Assembly (NCBI RefSeq): GCF_001663775.1 | Contig: NZ_KV467168.1 | Coordinates: 1,834,870-1,898,869 of the forward strand | Source: Arthrobacter sp. B6 | GTDB lineage: Bacteria > Actinomycetota > Actinomycetes > Actinomycetales > Micrococcaceae | DNA length: 64,000 bases | Direction of reading: 5' to 3' | Shown: positions 30,919 to 38,745 of the stretch, in pieces | Layout of the letters: each line of letters starts with the position of its first letter | How positions within the stretch are numbered: the stretch's first letter is position 1 | The notes under the pieces: generated by a model | Told to the model about the DNA's origin: nothing | What the model saw: only the letters and a program-made list of their open reading frames with translations | The model's database searches: none | Translations under genes and position numbers: made by a program

Positions 30919-30931
30919 TCCATAAAGTGGA
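30919..30931. promoter_or_regulatory. Probable IclR site, copy 2
   Basis: TCCATAAAGTGGA repeats the pattern of 30799-30811 and lies about 38 nt before the CoA-transferase start codon, so the two copies bracket the divergent promoters. Confidence 0.6.
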
Positions 30932-30968
30932 TTCCCGCCTCCGGCCCACTCTCGATGAGGAGATAAGC

Positions 30969-31688
30969 ATGTCCAAACTCAAACCAAGCGCCGCTGACGC
31001 CCTCCACGATGCCCTCCGGGATGGCATCACCCTGGCCGTGGGCGGCTTCGGCCTGAGCGGCATTCCCGCGGACCTGATCGAAGCTGTCCGGGATTCGGGT
31101 GTACGGGACCTGACCGTGGTATCCAACAACATGGGCGTGGACGGCAAAGGCCTCGGCGTGCTGATCGAAGCCGGCCAGGTCCGCAAGGTCATCGCCTCCT
31201 ACGTGGGCGAAAACAAGTTGTTTGCCGAGCAGTACCTGGCCGGCCTGCTGGAGGTCGAGTTCACCCCGCAGGGCACGCTCGCCGAACGCCTGCGCGCCGG
31301 CGGCGCCGGCATCCCCGCCTTCTACACCAAAACCGGCGTAGGCACGCTGGTCGCCGAAGGGAAGCCGCTGGCGGAGTTCGACGGCGAAACGTACGTGCAG
31401 GAGCCTGCCATCCGCGCCGACGTCGCATTGGTCCATGCGCACACCGCTGACGCGGACGGGAACCTGATCTACCGCTACACCGCCCGGAACTTCAACCCGG
31501 TGGTGGCTACGGCGGGCACGGTCACCATCGCCGAAGCAGAAGTCATCGTGGAACCAGGGACCCTTGATCCGAACCACATTGTCACCCCCGGTGTCTACGT
31601 CCAGCGGCTTGTCCAGGCATCGGACCGGGTTAAGGACATCGAACAGCGCACGGTCCGCCCGCGCGCCTCCGAGCCCGTCCCCGCGTAG
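30969..31688 (+). CDS. 3-oxoacid CoA-transferase subunit A
   Basis: A 239-residue class I CoA-transferase alpha subunit, moving CoA from succinyl-CoA to a 3-oxoacid (acetoacetate or 3-oxoadipate). The glycine motif VGGFGLSGIP is at about residues 24-33 and the later signature (VEFTPQGTLAERLRAGGAGI, PAFYTKTGVGT) is complete. GAGGAG precedes ATG 30969. It is followed by subunit B and a thiolase. The IclR regulator suggests a PcaI-like role, but no ring-cleavage genes are nearby. Confidence 0.93.
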   Translation: MSKLKPSAADALHDALRDGITLAVGGFGLSGIPADLIEAVRDSGVRDLTVVSNNMGVDGKGLGVLIEAGQVRKVIASYVGENKLFAEQYLAGLLEVEFTPQGTLAERLRAGGAGIPAFYTKTGVGTLVAEGKPLAEFDGETYVQEPAIRADVALVHAHTADADGNLIYRYTARNFNPVVATAGTVTIAEAEVIVEPGTLDPNHIVTPGVYVQRLVQASDRVKDIEQRTVRPRASEPVPA

Positions 31689-31783
31689 CGGCCGAGCCCG
31701 TCCCGGCGTAGCAGCCCGACCCTGTCCCCATCGGGCGCGAACGAACACTTAAGCCCCCAAACTTCGAACCCAAGGAGAATCCC

Positions 31784-32485
31784 ATGGCCTGGACCAGGGA
31801 CGAAATGGCTGCCATCGCGGCCGAGGAACTGAACGACGGCGACTACGTGAACCTGGGCATCGGCATCCCCACGCTGGTGGCCAATAACCTGCCCGACGGC
31901 GTCCGCGTTGTCCTGCAGAGCGAAAACGGGCTGCTCGGCATGGGCCCGTTTCCCTACGAAGGCGAGGAAGACGCGGACCTCATCAACGCCGGGAAGCAGA
32001 CCGTCACCGTGCTCGACGGCGGCAGCATCTTCGACTCAGCGACCTCCTTCGGCATGATCCGCGGCGGCCACGTGAAAATCGCCATCCTGGGCGCCATGCA
32101 GGTCTCAGGCAACGGCGACCTCGCCAACTGGACCATCCCGGGCAAGATGGTCAAGGGCATGGGCGGCGCCATGGACCTCGTGGCAGGCACGCCCCGCGTG
32201 GTGGTCCTCACCGAACACAACGCCAAGGACGGCACGGCCAAAATCGTTCCCGAGTGCACCCTGCCGCTCACGGGGTTGAGCTGCGTGGACCGGATCATCA
32301 GCGACCTCGCCGTGTTTGACCTAGTGAAGCAGGAACAAAAAACGGACGACGGCGGCGGGCGGCGGCTCACTCTCACCCGCCTTGCCCCGGGCGTCACCGT
32401 GGACGAAATCCGCGCGAAGACCGCCGCGGCGTTCGACGTCCAGCTCGAAAACGCGACCCCCGCCTTGGAAGGAGCCACAGCATGA
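31784..32485 (+). CDS. 3-oxoacid CoA-transferase subunit B
   Basis: A 233-residue beta subunit. The catalytic Glu is in the conserved [10 protein letters not shown] motif at about residues 46-55, followed by [26 protein letters not shown] precedes the ATG. A 95-nt gap separates it from subunit A. Its stop overlaps the thiolase start by 4 nt. With subunit A it forms the functional transferase. Confidence 0.94.
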   Translation: MAWTRDEMAAIAAEELNDGDYVNLGIGIPTLVANNLPDGVRVVLQSENGLLGMGPFPYEGEEDADLINAGKQTVTVLDGGSIFDSATSFGMIRGGHVKIAILGAMQVSGNGDLANWTIPGKMVKGMGGAMDLVAGTPRVVVLTEHNAKDGTAKIVPECTLPLTGLSCVDRIISDLAVFDLVKQEQKTDDGGGRRLTLTRLAPGVTVDEIRAKTAAAFDVQLENATPALEGATA

Positions 32486-33678
32486 GCCTCAAGGAACAGT
32501 TTGGCAAGGATGTCCTGCTCACCGGGTGGGGCCACAGCCGCTTCGGCAAACTGGCGGATGAGAACCTCGAGTCCCTGATCATCCAGGTGGCCACGGAAGC
32601 AATCGCCGGCGCCGGACTCGAACCCGGCCAGATCGATGAGATCTATCTCGGCCAGTTCAACTCAGGCATGATGCCCCTTGCCTTCCCGTCTTCGCTGGCC
32701 CTGCAGGTCTCACCGGACCTGGCCAATGTCCCCGCCACCCGGGTGGAGAACGCCTGCGCCTCCGGTTCGGCCGCGTTCCAGCAGGGCACCAAGTCCTTGT
32801 TGGCCGGTACCGCCAAAACCGTGCTGGTGATCGGCGCCGAGAAGATGACCCAAGCCGGCGCGGACGTAGTGGGCGCCGCCCTGCTGGGTGCTGATTACGA
32901 CATGGCCGGCCAGACGTCCACCACCGGCTTCACCGGCCTGTTCGCGGACGTCGCCAAGCATTACGACAAGCGCTACGGGCGCGGCGACGGAAAGCTGGGC
33001 GACGTGCTGGGGACCATCGCGGCAAAGAACCACCGCAACGGCGTTGACAACCCCTACGCCCAGCTCCGCAAGGACCTCGGCGAGGAGTTCTGCCGCACCA
33101 TCTCGGACAAGAACCCCATGGTGGCCGATCCCCTGCGCCGCACCGACTGCTCCCCCGTGTCCGACGGCGCCGCCGCCGTCGTGCTCTCAACGTCACCGAC
33201 CGGCGGGGCCACCGCGCCCGTGCGCCTGGCGGGGTTCGGCCAGGCCAACGACTTCTTCCCGGCCGAACGCAGGGATCCCACGGCGTTCCAGGCCACCCGG
33301 GTGTCCTGGCAGCGCGCCCTGGCGATGGCCGGCGTCGGGCTTGAAGGGCTTGACTTCGCCGAGGTCCACGACTGCTTCACCATCGCCGAACTGCTGATGT
33401 ATGAGGCCATGGGCCTGACTGAGCCCGGCCAGGGCGCCCGCGCCCTGGAAGAAGGCTGGGTGTTCAAGGACGGCAGGCTGCCCGTTAACGTCTCCGGCGG
33501 CCTCAAGGCCAAGGGCCACCCCGTGGGCGCCACCGGCGTGTCCCAGCACGTCATCGCCGCGATGCAGCTCACCGGAACGGCGGGCGGCATGCAGCTTGCC
33601 GGCCCCCGCCGGGCCGCGGTGCAGAACATGGGCGGCGTGGGCATCGCCAACTACGTCAGCGTGCTCGAAGCTGTCTGA
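32482..33678 (+). CDS. Thiolase family acyltransferase (SCP2/acetyl-CoA acetyltransferase-like)
   Basis: A 398-residue thiolase-fold enzyme. The nucleophilic Cys is in [15 protein letters not shown] at about residue 91, with [17 protein letters not shown] and [14 protein letters not shown] later. The second active-site Cys of degradative thiolases (CxGGG near the C-terminus) is absent; the end reads [16 protein letters not shown]. This places it with SCP2-type thiolases rather than PcaF. It presumably cleaves or transfers the acyl chain produced by the adjoining CoA-transferase. Confidence 0.88.
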   Translation: MSLKEQFGKDVLLTGWGHSRFGKLADENLESLIIQVATEAIAGAGLEPGQIDEIYLGQFNSGMMPLAFPSSLALQVSPDLANVPATRVENACASGSAAFQQGTKSLLAGTAKTVLVIGAEKMTQAGADVVGAALLGADYDMAGQTSTTGFTGLFADVAKHYDKRYGRGDGKLGDVLGTIAAKNHRNGVDNPYAQLRKDLGEEFCRTISDKNPMVADPLRRTDCSPVSDGAAAVVLSTSPTGGATAPVRLAGFGQANDFFPAERRDPTAFQATRVSWQRALAMAGVGLEGLDFAEVHDCFTIAELLMYEAMGLTEPGQGARALEEGWVFKDGRLPVNVSGGLKAKGHPVGATGVSQHVIAAMQLTGTAGGMQLAGPRRAAVQNMGGVGIANYVSVLEAV

Positions 33679-33684
33679 GCCCAC

Positions 33685-33749
33685 GGAGTTTTTGTCCAGA
33701 TAATGGGTCCTTGGGCGCGGGAACGTGCCATTATCTGGACAAAAACTCC
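33685..33749. terminator. Very long perfect hairpin between convergent genes
   Basis: A 22-bp arm at 33685-33706 (begins GGAGTTTTTGTCC) is repeated as its exact reverse complement at 33728-33749, separated by 21 nt. It begins 6 nt after the thiolase stop and ends before the convergent ankyrin gene. The internal T/A-runs would let it terminate in both directions, but the arm length and perfection exceed what termination needs. Confidence 0.75.
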
Positions 33750-33775
33750 AGAGGTGGGGTGGGTAAGGCGGGCGG

Positions 33776-34546
33776 TCAGCGCGCCCGGATCAGGTTGGCG
33801 ATCTCCCTAAAGCCCAGCCGGTCGGCGTTCTCCAGGGCGGTCCGCCCTTGGGGATCCCGGATGTTGGGGTCACCGCCCGCTTCCAGCAGCAGCCTGACCA
33901 CCTCCTGTTGCCTTGGCCCGCCGTTGTTGAGCAGGATGGCTTCCTGCATGGCGGTCCAGCCCAGGTTGTTCACGTGGTTCACCGGCACCCCGGCGGCGAG
34001 GAGGATGCGGACCGTCTCCACATGGCCGTGTTCGCTGGCCGGAATCAGTGCCGTCCCGCCGTAGCGGTTGGTGCTGGCAACGTCCGCACCGGCCGCCAGG
34101 GTCAGCTCGAGCACGTCGTAGAATCCCTCGGCTCCGGCGTAGAGGAACGCGGAATCCTGGATGGCGTCCTTGGCGTTCACGTTGCCGCCGCGGCTGATGA
34201 GCGCACGCACCAGCTCCACCTTGTTGGCCTTCGCGGCAGCGATCAGTTCCTGGTCAAGCCGGGCCTGGGCCTCGGCGGACAGGGCGGGCGGGTCGGAGGC
34301 TGCCGCCGAGGTGGGAACCGTTGCGGGTCCTGCCGCCGGCGTGGAACGGGCCGGAACAGAGGCTCCCGGACTGTCCAGGACAGACGACGGCGGCTCCTGG
34401 GGTTGCGGCCCGCCGGAACCCCCCTGACAGGCGGCCAGGCACACTGCCACGCTGCCCGCCAGCATGAGCACCGTTGCCGCGCTGCGTGCCCGGCGCGGGT
34501 TCCCAAACCGCCGGGTCCTGAACCGCCGGGTCCTGAACCGCCTCAT
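33776..34546 (-). CDS. Ankyrin-repeat lipoprotein
   Basis: A 256-residue exported protein. An Arg-rich N-terminus precedes a hydrophobic stretch and lipobox (CLAAC), then a Pro/Ser/Ala linker, then about four ankyrin repeats (for example KVELVRALISRGGNVNAKD and HVETVRILLAAGVPVNHV). It should sit on the outer face of the membrane and bind a protein partner. The true start is uncertain because the first codons lie in a 15-bp tandem DNA repeat and have no good ribosome site. It starts 10 nt after the HbpS-like gene, so the two are cotranscribed. Confidence 0.85.
   Translation of the reverse strand: MRRFRTRRFRTRRFGNPRRARSAATVLMLAGSVAVCLAACQGGSGGPQPQEPPSSVLDSPGASVPARSTPAAGPATVPTSAAASDPPALSAEAQARLDQELIAAAKANKVELVRALISRGGNVNAKDAIQDSAFLYAGAEGFYDVLELTLAAGADVASTNRYGGTALIPASEHGHVETVRILLAAGVPVNHVNNLGWTAMQEAILLNNGGPRQQEVVRLLLEAGGDPNIRDPQGRTALENADRLGFREIANLIRAR
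34506..34542. repeat. 15-bp tandem repeat at the ankyrin gene start
   Basis: The unit AACCGCCGGGTCCTG occurs at 34506-34520 and 34521-34535, with a partial third copy at 34536-34542. It encodes the repeated RRFRT pattern of the Arg-rich N-terminus. Copy-number change by slippage would lengthen or shorten the leader in frame (15 is a multiple of three). Confidence 0.8.
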
Positions 34547-34555
34547 AAACCGAGC

Positions 34556-35137
34556 CTACTTGGCCGGGCCTGAAGCTGCGCCGGCGATGGCCTCGGCGCC
34601 GGCGGTGGCGCAGGCTTCGTCCAGGTTGCCGTCGGGGGCGCCGCCCACACCGATGCCCGCCACGGAGACACCGTTGACCTTGAGCGGGACACCGCCGGCC
34701 AGGAACAGGGTGCCGGGGAGGTCGGCGATGCTTGGCCCGTTGCCGTTGATGCGCTTGGCCAGCTCACTGGTGGGTGCACCGAAGGCGGCCGCCGTGTAGG
34801 CCTTTTGCTTGGCTGCCTCGATGGTGTGCTCGGCGGCGTTGTCACCACGCAGGACCGACTGGACGGTTCCGAACCTGTCCACCAGCGCCACGGTGACGAA
34901 CGGCAGCTTGTCCGCCTGGCATTTGGCGAGGGCTGCGCTGACGGCGTCGGACGAAGCCCCAACGGTGATGCGGTTCTGGGCAACGACGATTTCCGGTGCC
35001 TGCGGGATATCGCCGGCGGGCACCGCGGCAGGGACGGCTGCCTGGCTGGCCCCGGCATTGGCTGCGGCGGTCAGGCCTCCGGTCAGCAGCAAAGCTCCGG
35101 CGGCAGCAGCGGCGGCAATCTTGTTGGACTTCTTCAC
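34556..35137 (-). CDS. hbpS: Secreted HbpS/GlcG-like heme-binding protein
   Basis: A 193-residue protein with a clear signal peptide (KK-start, Ala/Leu-rich core, cleavage near ANA-GAS) and a GlcG/HbpS domain (VTVALVDRFGTVQSVLRGDN, then LPGTLFLAGGVPLKVNG and GIGVGGAPDGNLDEAC). The GTG start at 35137 follows AAGGAG. In Streptomyces reticuli, HbpS is an extracellular heme-binding octamer that signals to the SenS kinase. Here a SenS/SenR-like pair is divergently adjacent, so the same circuit is likely. It shares its transcript with the ankyrin lipoprotein. Confidence 0.85.
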   Translation of the reverse strand: MKKSNKIAAAAAAGALLLTGGLTAAANAGASQAAVPAAVPAGDIPQAPEIVVAQNRITVGASSDAVSAALAKCQADKLPFVTVALVDRFGTVQSVLRGDNAAEHTIEAAKQKAYTAAAFGAPTSELAKRINGNGPSIADLPGTLFLAGGVPLKVNGVSVAGIGVGGAPDGNLDEACATAGAEAIAGAASGPAK

Positions 35138-35352
35138 GGTGTTCTCCTTGAGGTGTTGGACCCACGTTGATCGAATCCCCTGGAATGGGCTGGGCTCTAT
35201 CCATCCTGTCCAGCCACGCCGGAACACACATCCGGCCTTCGGCTGCGTCCCCGTCCCCCGAACGGCCGGCAGCATCAGCCAAAAGGCTGAGAGACCAGCA
35301 ACGGCGCGGGCAATAACATGGGATAGACCTCCCCTGACCTGAACCGGACCAG

Positions 35353-36585
35353 ATGCCCTCCCCAGCCATTCCCCCCGAAACACCGCCTGCGGGCGCTGCC
35401 CTGCACGCCGGATCCGGCCCGGCCGCTGGCCGTCTCGGCCGGATCGATGCCGCCGTCCACCTCGGTTTTGCGGTGCTGTTGGTGGCCTCTGCCGTCCGAT
35501 ATGCCATGCGGCACAGCCTGCAGGACAACCTTTTCGTCCTTGGACTCGCGGGAACCGTGTGCGCCCTGTACGCCGTGGTCGCAGTTCTGGCCGGGCAGGG
35601 ACGCCGGTGGGCCGTATGGATGCTTGTGCTCGTGGCCGCCTGGGCAGCACTGGTGATCGCCGCGCCCAGCTTTGCCTGGTGTTCCTTTGCGATCTTCTTC
35701 CTGTGCCGGACAGCCTTCGCAGGCCCGGTGGCTTATGTTGCGGCAGGGGCGACGGCTGCCGCCACCGCCGTCGGACTGTTCCGGCTCAGCGACGGCACGG
35801 ACTTTGCGATGCTGCTGGGGCCGCTCGCCGTCGGCGTGATGCTGATGCTGATCTACGACCGGATCGAGCACGACGCCGCGGAGCAGCGGCGCCTTCATGC
35901 CGAAGTATCGCTGGTGCAGGGAGAGCTCGCGGCCAGCGAGCGCCGGGCCGGCACCATCGCAGAACGCGAGCGCGTATCGCGGGAGATCCACGACACCGTG
36001 ACGCAGGGCCTGGCCAGCAGCCTGCTGCTCCTGGAGGCCGCGGAGCGGTCATGGCCCGGGCAGGAATCACGCCGGGAGCTCAACGACGCCACGCAACTGC
36101 TGCGCAGGAACCTTTCCGAGACCCGCGGCCTGGTCCATGAGCTCGCTTCCCCGGGACTTGACGCCTCCCCACTGCCCGAGGCCCTGCACCAGGCAGCCGC
36201 CCAGTACCTCCCGCATGCCCGGCTCGTGGTCACCGGTGAGCCGAGGGACATCCCGGCGGAGGTCCGGCACGCCCTGCTGCGGGTGGTCCAGAGCGCGGCC
36301 GCAAACATCCAGCAGCACGCCAACGCGGCCACCGCAACCCTGACCCTGGGTTTCCTTCCCGGCTCGGTCACCCTGGACATTTACGACGACGGGACGGGCT
36401 TTGATCCGTCGGCGGCAGCACCGCCGTCGGACGCCGGCGGCTACGGGATCCGGGCGATGCGCCAGCGGGTTGAACAGCTGGGCGGGGTATTCTCAGTCGA
36501 AAGTTCCCCCGGCGAAGGGACCATTGTGGCAGCGCAAGTACCGGCCCCCGTGCCCGGGCAACGCATCACCGGGGACAACGCATGA
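35353..36585 (+). CDS. senS: Membrane sensor histidine kinase, SenS/NarL class
   Basis: A 410-residue kinase. About five or six transmembrane helices occupy residues 30-180 with very short loops and no large extracellular domain. A coiled coil leads to the HisKA_3 site (REIHDTVTQGLASSLLLLEA, phospho-His in EIHD) and an HATPase domain (DDGTGFDPSA, GGYGIRAMRQRVEQLGG). The lack of an outer sensor domain implies that an accessory protein does the sensing, which matches the divergent HbpS-like gene. The stop overlaps the regulator start by 4 nt. The 215-nt divergent gap shows no palindrome I trust. Confidence 0.88.
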   Translation: MPSPAIPPETPPAGAALHAGSGPAAGRLGRIDAAVHLGFAVLLVASAVRYAMRHSLQDNLFVLGLAGTVCALYAVVAVLAGQGRRWAVWMLVLVAAWAALVIAAPSFAWCSFAIFFLCRTAFAGPVAYVAAGATAAATAVGLFRLSDGTDFAMLLGPLAVGVMLMLIYDRIEHDAAEQRRLHAEVSLVQGELAASERRAGTIAERERVSREIHDTVTQGLASSLLLLEAAERSWPGQESRRELNDATQLLRRNLSETRGLVHELASPGLDASPLPEALHQAAAQYLPHARLVVTGEPRDIPAEVRHALLRVVQSAAANIQQHANAATATLTLGFLPGSVTLDIYDDGTGFDPSAAAPPSDAGGYGIRAMRQRVEQLGGVFSVESSPGEGTIVAAQVPAPVPGQRITGDNA

Positions 36586-37208
36586 CCGCCATCACCGTGC
36601 TCCTGGTGGACGACCACCTGGTGGTCCGGAGCGGCCTCAGGGCGCTGCTGGGCACGCAGCCCGACTTTGACGTGGTGGCAGAAGCCGCCTCCGGCGAGGA
36701 GGCCCTGGAGCAGGTGGATGGGCACTCCCCTGCGGTGGTGGTGATGGATCTGGCCATGGGCGCCGGAATGGACGGGATCGAGGCCATCAGGCAGCTGCGG
36801 CAACGCAACAACCGGCAGGCCATCCTGGTGTTCACCACTTACGATTCCGATGCGGACATTGTCCGCGCCGTGGACGCCGGCGCCATGGGCTACCTCCTCA
36901 AGGACGCCGCCCCGGACGAAATCTTCGCCGCCATACGCGGTGCGGTTCAAGGTAAGAGCGTGATGAGCGCTCCGGTGGCATCGCGGCTCTTCCAGCAGCT
37001 GCGCAATCCCAACGAGGTCCTGACGCCCCGGGAGGCGGAGCTGCTGAGCCTCCTGACTGAGGGTCTCAGCAACCGGGAGCTGGGCCAGCGGCTCTTCATC
37101 TCGGAGGCCACCGTCAAGACCCATCTCGCGCATATCTACGCCAAGCTCGGGGTGGAGACCCGCGCCGCAGCCATCGCCACAGCCATCCGCCGGGAAGGCA
37201 TGCGCTAG
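36582..37208 (+). CDS. senR: Response regulator, SenR/NarL-LuxR class
   Basis: A 208-residue regulator. The receiver domain shows the acidic pair (LLVDDHLVVR), the phospho-Asp in VVVMDLAMG and the Lys in GYLLKDAAP. The C-terminal LuxR helix-turn-helix is GLSNRELGQRLFISEATVKTHLAHIYAKLG. It overlaps senS, so the two are one unit. Targets would be redox- or iron-related genes, probably hbpS and the ankyrin gene among them. Confidence 0.92.
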   Translation: MTAITVLLVDDHLVVRSGLRALLGTQPDFDVVAEAASGEEALEQVDGHSPAVVVMDLAMGAGMDGIEAIRQLRQRNNRQAILVFTTYDSDADIVRAVDAGAMGYLLKDAAPDEIFAAIRGAVQGKSVMSAPVASRLFQQLRNPNEVLTPREAELLSLLTEGLSNRELGQRLFISEATVKTHLAHIYAKLGVETRAAAIATAIRREGMR

Positions 37209-37263
37209 AGACCCGGAGGATAGACTCGGTATCCCCTTTGGTCCTTGCCCTCGAGGAGCTGTT

Positions 37264-38319
37264 ATGCGCGCCACCATCATCCACGGCCCCGGTGATATCA
37301 GGGTCGAAGACCGCGAGTATCCATCCGTCCGGCTCCCCACGGACGTGGTGGTGAAGGTGACGGCGTCGTGCGTCTGCGGCTCGGATCTGTGGCCCTACCG
37401 GGGCGTCAAGCCCATCCACCGCCCGACGGCCATCGGCCATGAATTCATCGGCGTCGTCGAAAGCATCGGGTCCGACGTCAAGGAGCTGAAGGCAGGCGAC
37501 TTCGTCATCGCGCCGTTTGTCCTCAGTTGCGGCGAATGCCCGCAATGCCGCAACGGGGTCACCGTTGCGTGCGCCCGGCTGGCTGGCTGGGGCGGCCGGG
37601 ATGACTCCGGGATGAAGATCGACGGCGGCCAAGGCGAGGCGGTGCGCGTGCCGCTCGCCGAGTCCACCCTGGTCAAAGTGCCGGTCACCGGTGAACCTGA
37701 CGACGCCCTCCGCAAGAACCTGCTCACCCTTTCCGACGTGATGGCCACGGGCCACCACGCAGCCCTCAGCGCCCAGGTCTCCCCGGGCCGGACCGTTGTG
37801 GTGGTAGGTGACGGCGCTGTGGGGCTCTGCGGTGTGCTGGCCGCCAGGCGGCTGGGCGCGGAGCGAATCATCGCCATGTCCCGGCACAGCGACCGGCAGG
37901 CCATCGCCCGCGAGTTCGGCGCCACGGACATCGTGGAAGCACGCGGGGACGACGGCGTGGCAAAGGTCCGCGAACTGCTGGGCGGTGTGCTCGCCGACTC
38001 GGTGCTTGAGTGTGTCGGGACCAAGGAATCCGTGGAACAGGCGCTGCACTCGGTCCGCCCCGGCGGCGCCCTTGGCTTCGTAGGAGTGCCCACCGGCGGT
38101 GCCGGGATCCCGCTGCGGTACCTGTTCGACAGGAATATTACGGTGGCCGGCGGCATGGCGCCCGCGCGAATTTACATCCCGGAACTGCTCGAGGACGTGC
38201 TCGCCGGACGCATCAACCCAGGCCGGGTGTTCGACATCGAGATGCCGCTGGAAGACGCGGCAGAAGCGTACAAAGCGATGGATGAACGCCGTGCCATCAA
38301 GGTGCTGCTGAGGCCATAA
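37264..38319 (+). CDS. Zinc-dependent alcohol dehydrogenase family
   Basis: A 351-residue medium-chain zinc dehydrogenase. The catalytic-zinc Cys (SCVCGSD) and GHE motif are present, the structural-zinc loop is CGECPQCRNGVTVAC, and the cofactor loop is VVGDGAVGLCGVLAARRLGA. GAGGAG precedes the ATG. It resembles the threonine/glutathione-independent aldehyde branch, and the substrate is not evident. It stands alone between the two-component genes and cspA. Confidence 0.9.
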   Translation: MRATIIHGPGDIRVEDREYPSVRLPTDVVVKVTASCVCGSDLWPYRGVKPIHRPTAIGHEFIGVVESIGSDVKELKAGDFVIAPFVLSCGECPQCRNGVTVACARLAGWGGRDDSGMKIDGGQGEAVRVPLAESTLVKVPVTGEPDDALRKNLLTLSDVMATGHHAALSAQVSPGRTVVVVGDGAVGLCGVLAARRLGAERIIAMSRHSDRQAIAREFGATDIVEARGDDGVAKVRELLGGVLADSVLECVGTKESVEQALHSVRPGGALGFVGVPTGGAGIPLRYLFDRNITVAGGMAPARIYIPELLEDVLAGRINPGRVFDIEMPLEDAAEAYKAMDERRAIKVLLRP

Positions 38320-38477
38320 GTTCCAATTCCCGCACATTCATCCGGAATACTCGATGACGGCAGCTATTGCACGCCCACCCTTCGCCCCCTAGGTTTGAAA
38401 CAGCGGAGGATAATCTCCGTATCTGCCTGCCGTTGGAGCAGGACCAGAAAAGGGTTACAAAGGAAGTAGCAATAGCA
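38320..38477 (+). other. Probable cspA leader region
   Basis: This 158-nt gap precedes cspA. It contains small stems (CCTGC...GCAGG around 38428-38445, GGAG...CTCC around 38405-38418) and the ribosome site AAAGGAAG at 38459-38466. Cold-shock mRNAs often carry long structured leaders that favour translation in the cold; the length fits, the mechanism is inferred. Confidence 0.4.
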
Positions 38478-38681
38478 ATGGCAACAGGCACAGTTAAATG
38501 GTTCAACGCCGAAAAAGGCTTTGGCTTTATCGCTCCGGATGACGGATCCGCTGACGTTTTCGCGCACTACTCGGCAATTGCCAGCAGCGGCTACCGCTCC
38601 CTGGATGAGAACCAGAAAGTCGAATTCGATGTGACCCAGGGCCCCAAGGGCCCGCAGGCAGAGAACATCCGCCCGCTGTAA
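38478..38681 (+). CDS. cspA: Cold-shock protein
   Basis: A 67-residue single cold-shock domain that binds single-stranded RNA/DNA and melts secondary structure. RNP1 ([10 protein letters not shown]) and RNP2-like (VFAHYSAI) motifs are intact, and the N-terminus [14 protein letters not shown] is standard for actinobacterial CspA. The longer open frame upstream is leader sequence. It has its own hairpin terminator. Confidence 0.97.
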   Translation: MATGTVKWFNAEKGFGFIAPDDGSADVFAHYSAIASSGYRSLDENQKVEFDVTQGPKGPQAENIRPL

Positions 38682-38692
38682 CGTCTGAAGGG

Positions 38693-38734
38693 AACTCCCC
38701 CCTTGGTGCTTTCCTGCACTAACGGGGGAGTTTT
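38693..38734 (+). terminator. Intrinsic terminator after cspA
   Basis: AACTCCCCC (38693-38701) pairs with GGGGGAGTT (38724-38732), and TTTT follows at 38731-38734. It starts 11 nt after the cspA stop; the A-rich side may also serve the convergent acyl-CoA dehydrogenase. Confidence 0.85.
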
Positions 38735-38745
38735 CGCACGTGCCG

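Noticed and set aside
33685..33749. A transposable element (MITE) for the 22-bp repeat
   Set aside because: No target-site duplication is visible and the whole unit is only 65 nt; kept as a hairpin.
37114..38337. A 407-codon minus-strand frame over the alcohol dehydrogenase
   Set aside because: His/Arg-rich antisense shadow without ribosome site.
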